From: Candidatus Aminicenantota bacterium
Lineage (GTDB): Bacteria; Acidobacteriota; Aminicenantia; UBA2199
DNA: 8,461 nucleotides
Assembly (NCBI GenBank): GCA_024644125.1
Contig: JAHELQ010000210.1
Coordinates: 1-8,461 of the forward strand
Reading direction: 5' to 3'
In this document: positions 1 through 5,581 of the stretch, in pieces
How the letters are laid out: each line of letters opens with the position of its first letter
How positions within the stretch are numbered: position 1 is the stretch's first letter
The notes under the pieces: model-generated
The model's database searches: none
Seen by the model: the letters and a program-made list of their open reading frames with translations, nothing else
Told to the model about the DNA's origin: nothing
Position numbers and translations under genes: made by a program

Positions 1-883
1 CAATGAATATCTTGATGCGGCTGTCGAGATTTCCAGGCAACATCACGCGATCATCACGACCTTCGGCGATATGATGAGAGTGCCTTCTTCGTATAGTTCC
101 CTTTTGAAGGAAAAGGCGCAAGGAGCCGATGTCCGCATCGTTTACTCTCCAATGGACGCATTGGCAATCGCGCGGGATAACAAAGACCGCGAAGTGGTCT
201 TCTTGAGCGTCGGCTTCGAGACCACGGTCCCCACCGAAGCGGTGGCGGTCAAGCAGGCGAAATTGGAAGGGAGCGATAACTTCTCGATTCTGGCGGGCAA
301 CAAGTTGACTCCGCCGGCGGTTCATGCATTGCTGCAAGCGGAAGAGGTAAAAATCGACGGATTCATCCTGCCCGGCCATGTGAGTGTCATCACAGGGATA
401 AAAGCCTGGCGTTTTATTGCCGAAACCTTTGGCAAGCCATGCGTGATTACCGGATTCAGTAACCGTGACTTGCTGATGGGAACGCTTCTGCTCCTCGATT
501 TGATAGAAAAAAAACGACCCGTCATCATGAATGAATATACCCAGGCTGTAACCGAAGAGGGCAATAAAAAAGCCCTTGACGTGATGGATGAGATTTTTGT
601 ACTCCACGAAGCCGAATGGCGGGGTATCGGTCCAATTCCCGGCAGCGGATTGAAAATTCGCAGGGACTACGAAGCGTATGATGCCCGGTTGAAATTCCCG
701 GTCCAATTGCCGCCGGTGAAAGAGGCGAAAGGCTGCCGTTGCGGCGAAGTATTGCGCGGGGTGATTTCTCCATTGGATTGTCCTTTGTTTGGGAAAGTGT
801 GTACTCCCCAGGATCCCGTTGGCGCCTGTATGGTTTCCACCGAAGGATCCTGCGCGGCATTTTATAAATACAAGAGGTTTTGA
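1..883 (+). CDS. hypD: HypD, [NiFe]-hydrogenase Fe(CN)2CO assembly scaffold (5' end outside window)
   Basis: Partial gene. The reading frame is open from base 2, and 293 residues are visible of a family usually about 360-380 aa, so roughly 70 N-terminal residues, including the GPGCPVC motif, lie upstream. HypD is a [4Fe-4S] protein that with HypC holds the iron while CN and CO ligands are attached during cytoplasmic [NiFe]-hydrogenase maturation. Seen here: TFGDMMRVP near the start, VGFETTVP, GFILPGHVS, EWRGIGPIPGSGLKIR, and the C-terminal cysteine cluster (CRCGEVLRG, LDCPLFGKVC, GACMVS, GSCAAFY) that binds the Fe-S cluster. One oddity is that the usually conserved GFEPxD segment reads GFSNRD at 452-469. 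The stop is TGA 881-883, 2 nt before the hypE ATG, so the two genes are translationally linked. Identification is very secure. Confidence 0.97.
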   Translation, partial: NEYLDAAVEISRQHHAIITTFGDMMRVPSSYSSLLKEKAQGADVRIVYSPMDALAIARDNKDREVVFLSVGFETTVPTEAVAVKQAKLEGSDNFSILAGNKLTPPAVHALLQAEEVKIDGFILPGHVSVITGIKAWRFIAETFGKPCVITGFSNRDLLMGTLLLLDLIEKKRPVIMNEYTQAVTEEGNKKALDVMDEIFVLHEAEWRGIGPIPGSGLKIRRDYEAYDARLKFPVQLPPVKEAKGCRCGEVLRGVISPLDCPLFGKVCTPQDPVGACMVSTEGSCAAFYKYKRF

Positions 884-885
884 TC

Positions 886-1887
886 ATGCAGGAAACAGTA
901 TTACCCGGTCATGGCAGCGGCGGTAAGTTAATGAATCAATTGATCCGCGATGTTATCAAAGAAACTCTGGATTCCGGTGGATTGCAATTGGATGATTCGG
1001 CGATTTTGCCGGTGGAAGGAGAACAAATTGTATTTACGACCGACTCCTATACCATTACTCCGATTTTTTTCCCCGGCGGCAATATCGGTGATTTAGCGAT
1101 TAATGGAACCGTCAATGATCTGGCGGTGATGGGAGCGATCCCCCGCTATCTATCGTGTGGTCTGATATTGGAAGAAGGGTTGCCTCTGGACGACTTAAAG
1201 CGTGTCCTACAATCGATGCGGGCTGCGGCAGACAGGGCGGGCGTCAAAATCGTGACCGGCGATACCAAGGTTGTTGAGAAAGGGAAAGGCGATAAAATGT
1301 TCATCAATACCTCCGGTATCGGCGTGTTGACTCAACCCTTGCAACGGCGGGATATCCAGACTGGCGACAAAATCATCGTGAATGGAACGCTTGGCGATCA
1401 TGGCATCGCGGTGATGGCCGAACGGAACGGTTTATCGTTTACCGAAGGATTAGCAACGGACTGCGCGCCGTTAAATTTGTTGATTCAACCGTTGATAAAA
1501 GCGTTTCCCGGAAAAATCCGTTTTATCCGGGACGCCACCCGTGGAGGCGCGGCATCGGTCTTGAATGAGATTGTTGATGGTCGGCGGTTTTCCGTCCGTT
1601 TGATCGAAGAGGACATCCCTGTCAAAGATGAAGTGCTCGGAGTGTGTGAAATCCTTGGAATCGAACCGATGTACGCCGCCAATGAAGGGAAAATAGTGAT
1701 TGTGGTCGATCCCTCGGTGGCCGCAGATATGGTAGCCCGGATGAAAGAGCTTCCATTCGGACAGGATGCAGCCGTCATCGGCGAGGTAACAGGCGAATTC
1801 GAAGGTGTTGTTTTTATGCAGACTCCCGTCGGCGGTCGCAGGATGTTGCCTTTATTGACAGAAGATCAACTGCCCCGCATTTGCTGA
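886..1887 (+). CDS. hypE: HypE, carbamoyl-phosphate-derived cyanide donor in [NiFe]-hydrogenase maturation
   Basis: Complete, 333 aa, the normal length for HypE (PurM/AIR-synthase-like fold). HypE receives the carbamoyl group from HypF on its C-terminal cysteine, dehydrates it with ATP to a thiocyanate, and passes CN to the HypC-HypD complex. Seen here: the N-terminal GHGSGGK loop, LDDSAI and TTDSYTITP (nucleotide and metal side), [19 protein letters not shown], the [11 protein letters not shown] and RDATRGG motifs, and the diagnostic C-terminal PRIC with Cys333 as the last residue. The ATG at 886 is preferred because AGAGG (873-877) sits 8 nt upstream. A TTG at 880 in the same frame overlaps the hypD stop but lies only 2 nt from that site. 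No key residue is missing, so the gene looks functional. Confidence 0.97.
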   Translation: MQETVLPGHGSGGKLMNQLIRDVIKETLDSGGLQLDDSAILPVEGEQIVFTTDSYTITPIFFPGGNIGDLAINGTVNDLAVMGAIPRYLSCGLILEEGLPLDDLKRVLQSMRAAADRAGVKIVTGDTKVVEKGKGDKMFINTSGIGVLTQPLQRRDIQTGDKIIVNGTLGDHGIAVMAERNGLSFTEGLATDCAPLNLLIQPLIKAFPGKIRFIRDATRGGAASVLNEIVDGRRFSVRLIEEDIPVKDEVLGVCEILGIEPMYAANEGKIVIVVDPSVAADMVARMKELPFGQDAAVIGEVTGEFEGVVFMQTPVGGRRMLPLLTEDQLPRIC

Positions 1888-1890
1888 TAA

Positions 1891-1907
1891 CGTGCCGAGT
1901 TGGTACG
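1891..1907 (+). terminator. Weak hairpin after hypE
   Basis: CGTGCC (1891-1896) can pair with GGTACG (1902-1907) across a 5-nt loop, with one G-T wobble. It starts 3 nt after the hypE stop and is followed by an A/T-rich stretch but no clean T-run, so it is at best a weak terminator or 3' stabilising hairpin closing the hyp operon. A fresh promoter follows, which supports a transcription-unit boundary here. Confidence 0.3.
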
Positions 1908-1942
1908 GTTAAAAATAAATTAATTAAAGTTTTCACAAATGA

Positions 1943-1972
1943 TTGGCCTTTTATTTGCAGATTAGGTATAAT
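1943..1972 (+). promoter_or_regulatory. Sigma70-type promoter for the DUF6485 gene
   Basis: TTGGCC (1943-1948) as -35 and a perfect TATAAT (1967-1972) as -10, separated by 18 nt. The expected transcription start is near 1979, so the ribosome binding site GGAGGA (1980-1985) would lie at the extreme 5' end of the mRNA. The surrounding DNA is A/T-rich. The -35 is only a fair match; the -10 is ideal. Confidence 0.6.
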
Positions 1973-1988
1973 AACGAGCGGAGGAACC

Positions 1989-2180
1989 GTGGATTGCAAT
2001 AAGAGCGCCAATCTGGAAAAATGCAATTGTACCTACGAGCCCTGCCCCAGGAAAGGGATCTGTTGCGAATGCATTTCCTATCATCGAAGAGCCAACCAAT
2101 TGCCTGCTTGCTATTTCTCAAAAGAGGTGGAAAAAACATACGACCGCTCAATCCGCAGGTTTATCCGGGAAAATAGTTAA
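1989..2180 (+). CDS. Small cysteine-rich protein, DUF6485-like
   Basis: 63 aa from a GTG start. I recognise the pattern [17 protein letters not shown] followed by YHRR, LPACYF and EKTYDRSI as that of the short DUF6485 family, whose function I do not know. Eight cysteines occur in 63 residues (3, 12, 14, 19, 25, 26, 28, 41), most in a tight CxC-x4-C-x5-CCxC array, suggesting a zinc or other metal site. There is no signal peptide or membrane segment, so it is probably cytoplasmic. The frame is open upstream to a TTG at 1881 inside hypE, but GTG 1989 is preferred: it follows GGAGGA by 3 nt, sits just after the TATAAT promoter, and gives the MDC-type beginning I expect in the family. It lies between the hyp genes and a membrane protein/SDR pair, so context does not fix its role. 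Confidence 0.82.
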   Translation: MDCNKSANLEKCNCTYEPCPRKGICCECISYHRRANQLPACYFSKEVEKTYDRSIRRFIRENS

Positions 2181-2193
2181 GCGAAGACTTTTC

Positions 2194-2209
2194 TGCAAAT
2201 ATAGTTGCA
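2194..2209. repeat. Short inverted repeat before the membrane-protein gene
   Basis: TGCAA (2194-2198) and TTGCA (2205-2209) form a 5-bp inverted repeat with a 6-nt spacer, ending 2 nt before the GGAGAGG ribosome binding site. It could be a small operator or an mRNA hairpin near the translation start. It is short enough to be chance. Confidence 0.25.
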
Positions 2210-2224
2210 TCGGAGAGGAATACT

Positions 2225-2638
2225 ATGAAGTTTGCAAAGCGGGTGTGTTGCGATGCGCCTTTCAGGTTTTCCCTGCTCATGTGGTTGGTGGCACTTCATT
2301 CATTCCTGGTGGGGCTCGCGTTGATGTTTATGCCCCGTGAATATTTCAACCTGTATTTTAATTACCAACCGGTTAGCGAACGATTCTTCAGCGTGCAAGC
2401 CGGCGTATTTCATATTGTTCTCAGCATCGGCTATGGATTGACGGCAATTGATTGGCGGCGTTTCGAAGGTGTGGTCGTTTTATCTGTCATTGCGAAATTT
2501 GTCGCCACAGTGTTTTTATTCAGCTATTCGGCCTTCGTAGCCTGGATTCTGGTTGTTTTTCTTTCCGGCGTGGGGGATTTTTTCATGGGATTGGCCATTG
2601 TTTGGGCCTATCGGTGCAACAAAAAGAAAGGGAGATGA
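2225..2638 (+). CDS. Small integral membrane protein, four predicted TM segments, unknown family
   Basis: 137 aa, not recognised. Four hydrophobic segments can be read at about residues 15-36, 55-73, 81-101 and 104-128, with a basic N-terminus (KFAKR) and a basic tail (CNKKKGR) that place both ends in the cytoplasm by the positive-inside rule. No catalytic motif stands out. Polar residues within or near the membrane include H25, H63, D76 and D118, and there is a CC pair at 8-9. ATG 2225 is well supported by GGAGAGG (2212-2218) with 6 nt spacing. The stop codon lies 3 nt before the next ATG, and the ribosome binding site of that gene is inside this one's last codons, so the two are translationally coupled and probably act together. 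A possible weak promoter (TTAAGC 2177, TATAGT 2200) precedes it; otherwise it would be read from the DUF6485 promoter. Confidence 0.8.
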   Translation: MKFAKRVCCDAPFRFSLLMWLVALHSFLVGLALMFMPREYFNLYFNYQPVSERFFSVQAGVFHIVLSIGYGLTAIDWRRFEGVVVLSVIAKFVATVFLFSYSAFVAWILVVFLSGVGDFFMGLAIVWAYRCNKKKGR

Positions 2639-2641
2639 AAT

Positions 2642-4228
2642 ATGTCGGAAAAACTACCATCTATAATTGTTACCGGGGCCTCCGGTATTGTGGGGCGTGG
2701 GTTTTTGGAAGCGGCGAAAGAGGATTATTTAATCTATGCCATCGCCCGTCGTCCTCAGAAAGAGGCGGGAGTGCTGCCGCATCCAAACATCAAGTGGATC
2801 CAGGTGGATATTGGCAACTGGATATCGCTCCGTTGGGTGATGCACAATATCAAACGGCAAGGGGGCGCCGATTTTTTATTTCACCTGGCGGGCTATTATG
2901 ACTTCGATTATGAGGATCACCCGGAATATGACCGCACCAACATCAATGGTACGCGCTATGTGTTGGAGCAGGCGAAAATCCTTCGGGTCAAGCGGTTCTT
3001 GTTCGCCAGTTCCACGGCCGCCTGCAATTTTCCCCAATCGGGGGGAACCGTCAATGAAAAAAGCCCTCTGGATGCCGAATACAAATATGCGGTCAGTAAA
3101 CGCAAATGCGAGGAAATGGTCCGGGATTCTTCCCATTGGTTCCCCTGCTCTATTATACGGTTTGCGGCGGTTTTTACCGATTGGTGTGAATATGGTCCAT
3201 TGTATATGTTTTTAAATACCTGGTTCAGCAGGAAATGGAACGCGAAAATTCTGGGAGGTAAGGGCGAATCGGCTGTACCATATATCCATAGCAACGATTT
3301 AAACAAACTGATCCTGACCATACTGAAAAAAAACAGAGAATTGCCGAATTATGATGTCTATATCGCCAGCCCGGACGGAGCCACCTCCCATAAAGAACTT
3401 TTCGAAGCAGCCACCCGTTTGTATTTCGGTTCTCGGGTGACACCGTTTTATTTTCCAAAACTTTTAGCGCTGCCGGGCGTGTATGTGCGGGATATTCTAG
3501 GACGGCTCATCGGGCACCGTCCGTTCGAACGGCCATGGATGATTAAATATGTGGATCTAAAGTTAAATGTGGACGCCTCCTATACCAGGGAAGCCTTGAA
3601 ATGGGAACCGACCCCGAGATATCATATTCTGCGACGTCTCCTCTATATGATCGAAAAAATGAAGCTTGATCCCACCGAGTGGAATAGGAAAAACCGCTTC
3701 GCGTTAAAACGAATTGTATTGAGACCGAATTTAATGATATTCGAGGCGATGGTACGTTTGAAAGAGGAAATGGTGGAGGATATCAAACGGACATTACTCT
3801 CACCCTCCCGTTGCGACGATTTTTCCAATTACCAGATGCTGAAACCTGAGGATCTGGACTGGAATATCAATATCATCTATCAATTGATCAGCGCGTCGGT
3901 GCGCAATCGCGACCGCATGCTGTTGCTCAATTACGAATTGGACCTGGCGCAGATTCGTTTCAAAGAGGGTTTCTCGCTGCGGGAAGTATGCATCGCCCTG
4001 CTTGAGGTGGGGAAGGTTATTATAAAAAAATTGATGGATGAGCCGGAACTCCAAAAAATCAAACAACTGATTCACGATTGTATCACTCTCACAATCCAGT
4101 TAACGGTTGACGAGGTCGAAGCCGCGTATGAAAAATGGTACACTCAGGGGAATTATGATCATGTACCGGCGCAGCGGGACATCGAGGATAAATTAAAGGA
4201 GCTAGAGACTTTCTATCACCAACCATAA
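2642..4228 (+). CDS. Extended SDR (NAD(P)-dependent epimerase/dehydratase-like) fused to a helical C-terminal domain
   Basis: 528 aa, compared with about 300-350 for an ordinary extended SDR. Residues 1 to about 340 form the Rossmann-type enzyme: TGASGIVG at 11-18 (dinucleotide loop), D56 after a beta strand, HLAG at 81-84, the SST segment at 123-125, and the catalytic pair Y149xxxK153. The substrate-side region (about 170-330) matches no specific family I know, so the substrate is unknown (sugar nucleotide, sterol-like or other). Residues about 350-500 are alpha-helical and unlike an SDR. Phrases such as LLNYELDLAQIRF, SLREVCIALLEVGKVI and the TIQLTVDEVEAAYEKW stretch remind me of the RsbR/RsbRD N-terminal sensory domain, an uncertain match from memory. 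No membrane segment is evident. The start is supported by AGGGAG (2629-2634), 7 nt upstream. It is coupled to the preceding four-TM gene, which may be its membrane partner. Confidence 0.85.
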   Translation: MSEKLPSIIVTGASGIVGRGFLEAAKEDYLIYAIARRPQKEAGVLPHPNIKWIQVDIGNWISLRWVMHNIKRQGGADFLFHLAGYYDFDYEDHPEYDRTNINGTRYVLEQAKILRVKRFLFASSTAACNFPQSGGTVNEKSPLDAEYKYAVSKRKCEEMVRDSSHWFPCSIIRFAAVFTDWCEYGPLYMFLNTWFSRKWNAKILGGKGESAVPYIHSNDLNKLILTILKKNRELPNYDVYIASPDGATSHKELFEAATRLYFGSRVTPFYFPKLLALPGVYVRDILGRLIGHRPFERPWMIKYVDLKLNVDASYTREALKWEPTPRYHILRRLLYMIEKMKLDPTEWNRKNRFALKRIVLRPNLMIFEAMVRLKEEMVEDIKRTLLSPSRCDDFSNYQMLKPEDLDWNINIIYQLISASVRNRDRMLLLNYELDLAQIRFKEGFSLREVCIALLEVGKVIIKKLMDEPELQKIKQLIHDCITLTIQLTVDEVEAAYEKWYTQGNYDHVPAQRDIEDKLKELETFYHQP

Positions 4229-4262
4229 TAACCGTTTGTGAAGTTTTGTTGCTATTTGTGGC

Positions 4263-4309
4263 GAGGGGCAGAGTTCCATTTCGGAAATAAATTCCCAATA
4301 ACCTCTTTT
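4263..4309 (+). terminator. Possible weak terminator after the SDR gene
   Basis: GAGG (4263-4266) can pair with CCTC (4302-4305), enclosing a small TTCC/GGAA hairpin (4274-4277 with 4283-4286), and TTTT follows at 4306-4309. The stems are short, so termination would be inefficient. The location, just before a new promoter, fits. Confidence 0.25.
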
Positions 4310-4333
4310 AATCAGTGTTTAAGGCGCTGTAAA

Positions 4334-4348
4334 AAAATAAATTATTTT
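4334..4348. repeat. A/T-rich palindrome just upstream of the rex -35 (possible UP element)
   Basis: AAAATAA and TTATTTT flank a central A, giving 7-bp arms. The element ends 2 nt before the TTGACA box and sits in a run of A and T, the position and composition of an RNA polymerase alpha-subunit UP element. It could also be a binding site for another regulator. The assignment is inference from position and base content. Confidence 0.35.
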
Positions 4349-4350
4349 GG

Positions 4351-4379
4351 TTGACAAACGGAGTGATTTGTAATATATA
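4351..4379 (+). promoter_or_regulatory. Promoter of the rex-hydCBA operon
   Basis: A perfect -35 TTGACA (4351-4356) and TATATA as -10 (4374-4379) are separated by the ideal 17 nt. The predicted start of transcription is about 4386, inside the first Rex-type inverted repeat, so a bound repressor would block initiation or promoter clearance. No other convincing promoter is seen between here and hydA, where the gaps are 29, 5 and 15 nt. Confidence 0.8.
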
Positions 4380-4383
4380 TTAA

Positions 4384-4401
4384 GTGTGAAAGGATTCACA
4401 A
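4384..4401. promoter_or_regulatory. Rex operator, site 1
   Basis: TGTGAA (4385-4390), a 4-nt spacer AGGA and TTCACA (4395-4400) form a perfect 6-bp inverted repeat. Against the Rex consensus TTGTGAA-N4-TTCACAA the only mismatch in the 14 conserved positions is the first base (G for T). It overlaps the expected transcription start of the operon whose first gene is rex, so autoregulation is strongly implied. Confidence 0.85.
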
Positions 4402-4418
4402 AGTGAATTTGTTCACAG
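4401..4418. promoter_or_regulatory. Rex operator, site 2 (less perfect)
   Basis: GTGAA (4403-4407), spacer TTTG and TTCAC (4412-4416) form a 5-bp inverted repeat with the same N4 spacing as site 1. Measured against TTGTGAA-N4-TTCACAA it matches 11 of 14 positions. Its centre is 17 bp from that of site 1, and the two 18-bp windows share base 4401. Tandem sites would allow two Rex dimers side by side in the 5' leader of the mRNA-coding region. Confidence 0.7.
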
Positions 4419-4437
4419 CTACGCGAGGTATGTTATT

Positions 4438-5064
4438 ATGAAACAACCAATACCAATTCGAACGATTGAAAGGCTCAGTTTGTATCGTCGCCTCCTGAAC
4501 ATGCAACTGGAGGCTGGAAAGCTCAACGTGTTTTCCCATGAATTAGCGATACTGGGGAAACGTACTCCCGCACAGGTCAGACGGGATTTGATGGCTATCG
4601 GATATAGCGGTAGTACCAGGAAAGGGTATGATATTGAGAAGCTGATCGAGAAGATCAGGATAATTCTCGATGATCCGATCGGTCAAAGAATTGCCATGGC
4701 CGGTATCGGGAATCTTGGGCGCGCCATTCTATCATATTTTATGGGGCGTCGTCCGAAACTGTCGATCGTGGCTGCGTTTGACGTGGATCCTGACAAGGTT
4801 GACCGCGTAATATCCGGATGCCGGACATATCATCTCAGCAAAATGGAAGAAATTATCTCCCAGGAAGAGATTACGATTGGAATCATCACGTCGCCTGCGG
4901 CAGTAGCCCAGGAAATCGCCGATCTTTATGTGAAGGCGGGCGTAAAAGCCCTGGTGAACTGGGCGCCCATTCCTCTGGAAGTGCCGGAAGATGTCTTTCT
5001 GGAAAATCGTGATATCGTTATGTCTGTCGAGAAGGCAGCTTTTTTCGCAAAGAACCATAAATAA
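4438..5064 (+). CDS. rex: Rex, redox-sensing (NADH/NAD+) transcriptional repressor
   Basis: 208 aa, the usual Rex size. Rex dimers bind DNA when NAD+ dominates and release it when NADH rises, derepressing fermentative and hydrogenase genes. Residues 1 to about 65 are a winged helix: IPIRTIERLSLYRRLL, then VFSHELAILG and the recognition helix TPAQVRRDL (43-51). Residues about 80-208 are the Rossmann NADH domain with GIGNLGRA (89-96), AAFDVD (D115, D117) and NWAP (174-177, usually NFAP). The wing reads GYSGSTRKGY rather than the common GxFGxRGxGY, and the C-terminal swapped helix ends early at FFAKNHK. ATG 4438 follows GAGG (4425-4428) by 9 nt. It is first in an operon with hydCBA, 29 nt upstream of hydC, and is preceded by two Rex-type operators, so it should repress itself and the hydrogenase. 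Confidence 0.95.
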   Translation: MKQPIPIRTIERLSLYRRLLNMQLEAGKLNVFSHELAILGKRTPAQVRRDLMAIGYSGSTRKGYDIEKLIEKIRIILDDPIGQRIAMAGIGNLGRAILSYFMGRRPKLSIVAAFDVDPDKVDRVISGCRTYHLSKMEEIISQEEITIGIITSPAAVAQEIADLYVKAGVKALVNWAPIPLEVPEDVFLENRDIVMSVEKAAFFAKNHK

Positions 5065-5093
5065 GCTTTTTTCTTGAATGATTAGGAGTGATA

Positions 5094-5576
5094 ATGGAAC
5101 ACAAGACAGGTCTACACTCTTCGAAGGTGGATGAAATATTGCAGCGTTACTATCAGCCCAGGCGGGAACATTTGATTCCTATTCTCCAGGAGGTTCAGGA
5201 GGTTCAGGGCTATCTTTCCAGGGAGGCGGTAATAAGGATCGGCGAATTTCTCAAGCTCCCCATCAGCAAAATATATGGAGTCGCCACATTCTACAATCAA
5301 TTCCGCTTCCAACCCAAAGGGAAATATCATGTCATGGTGTGTCGTGGAACCGCCTGCCATGTCAAAAATTCAATTTCAATTCTGGATGCTTTAAAGCATG
5401 AATTGAAGGTCCAACCGGGAGAAACGACAAGAGACGGCCTATTTAGTCTGGAAGTTGTCGCCTGCATCGGCGCGTGTGGTTTGGCGCCAGTCATCAGTGT
5501 CAATGGTGAGTTTCACGCCAAACTGACCCCGGAAGATATTTCCAGGATTCTAGATTCTTATAGGAATAAGGAATAG
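5094..5576 (+). CDS. hydC: HydC/HndA, NuoE-like [2Fe-2S] subunit of NAD-linked [FeFe]-hydrogenase
   Basis: 160 aa, the normal size for NuoE-type subunits. It has an N-terminal helical part (about 1-65, ending in KIYGVATFYNQF, a family signature) and a thioredoxin-like [2Fe-2S] domain with the four ligands C83, C88, C124 and C128 (C-x4-C-x35-C-x3-C, in CRGTAC and CIGAC). It relays electrons within the soluble cytoplasmic HydABC complex and has no membrane segment. ATG 5094 is chosen because AGGAG (5084-5088) lies 5 nt upstream; a GTG at 5088 overlaps that site. It follows rex by 29 nt and precedes hydB by 5 nt. By sequence alone it could be a complex I NuoE, but the following NuoF-ferredoxin fusion and [FeFe] subunit make the hydrogenase assignment firm. 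Confidence 0.93.
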   Translation: MEHKTGLHSSKVDEILQRYYQPRREHLIPILQEVQEVQGYLSREAVIRIGEFLKLPISKIYGVATFYNQFRFQPKGKYHVMVCRGTACHVKNSISILDALKHELKVQPGETTRDGLFSLEVVACIGACGLAPVISVNGEFHAKLTPEDISRILDSYRNKE

Positions 5577-5581
5577 AGACG

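Larger units (their letters stand above)
4229..4437. other. Intergenic control region between the SDR gene and rex
   Basis: This 209-bp A/T-rich stretch has no convincing gene. From left to right it holds a weak terminator-like fold (4263-4309), a 15-nt A/T palindrome (4334-4348), a near-consensus promoter (4351-4379), two adjacent Rex-type inverted repeats (4384-4418) and the rex ribosome binding site GAGG (4425-4428). It separates two transcription units that run in the same direction. Confidence 0.75.

Noticed and set aside
525..887. Minus-strand open frame opposite hypD, with similar ones opposite hypE, hydB and hydA (for example 6932-7366)
   Set aside because: The opposite strand carries a well-conserved family gene throughout, and the minus-strand translations show no motif, start context or ribosome binding site.
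1921..1938. Possible Rex-like site upstream of the DUF6485 promoter (TTCACAA at 1932-1938)
   Set aside because: The left arm TAATTAA matches only 4 of 7 consensus positions. The right arm alone is insufficient, although its place just before the -35 is tempting.
1881..1988. Upstream extension of the DUF6485 frame to the TTG inside hypE
   Set aside because: The extension lacks family resemblance, would place the promoter inside the gene, and has no good ribosome binding site at the TTG.
2452..2901. Plus-strand alternative frame bridging the membrane-protein gene and the SDR
   Set aside because: It overlaps two better-supported genes, has no start signal and gives a low-complexity, motif-free translation.
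4236..4242. Perfect Rex half-site TTGTGAA after the SDR stop codon
   Set aside because: No matching TTCACAA arm at the required spacing, and it is more than 100 bp from the promoter. A 7-mer match can be chance.
4430..4441. Micro-ORF ATG-TTA-TTA-TGA overlapping the rex start codon
   Set aside because: Its ATG is only 1 nt from the GAGG site, too close for initiation, and ATG 4438 has proper spacing. It looks incidental.
5037..5073. Repeated AGCTTTTTTC (5037-5046 and 5064-5073) around the rex stop, as a possible attenuator
   Set aside because: The only pairing is a 5-bp AGCTT/AAGCT stem with a loop of about 20 nt, too weak for a terminator. The repeat is largely a T-run.
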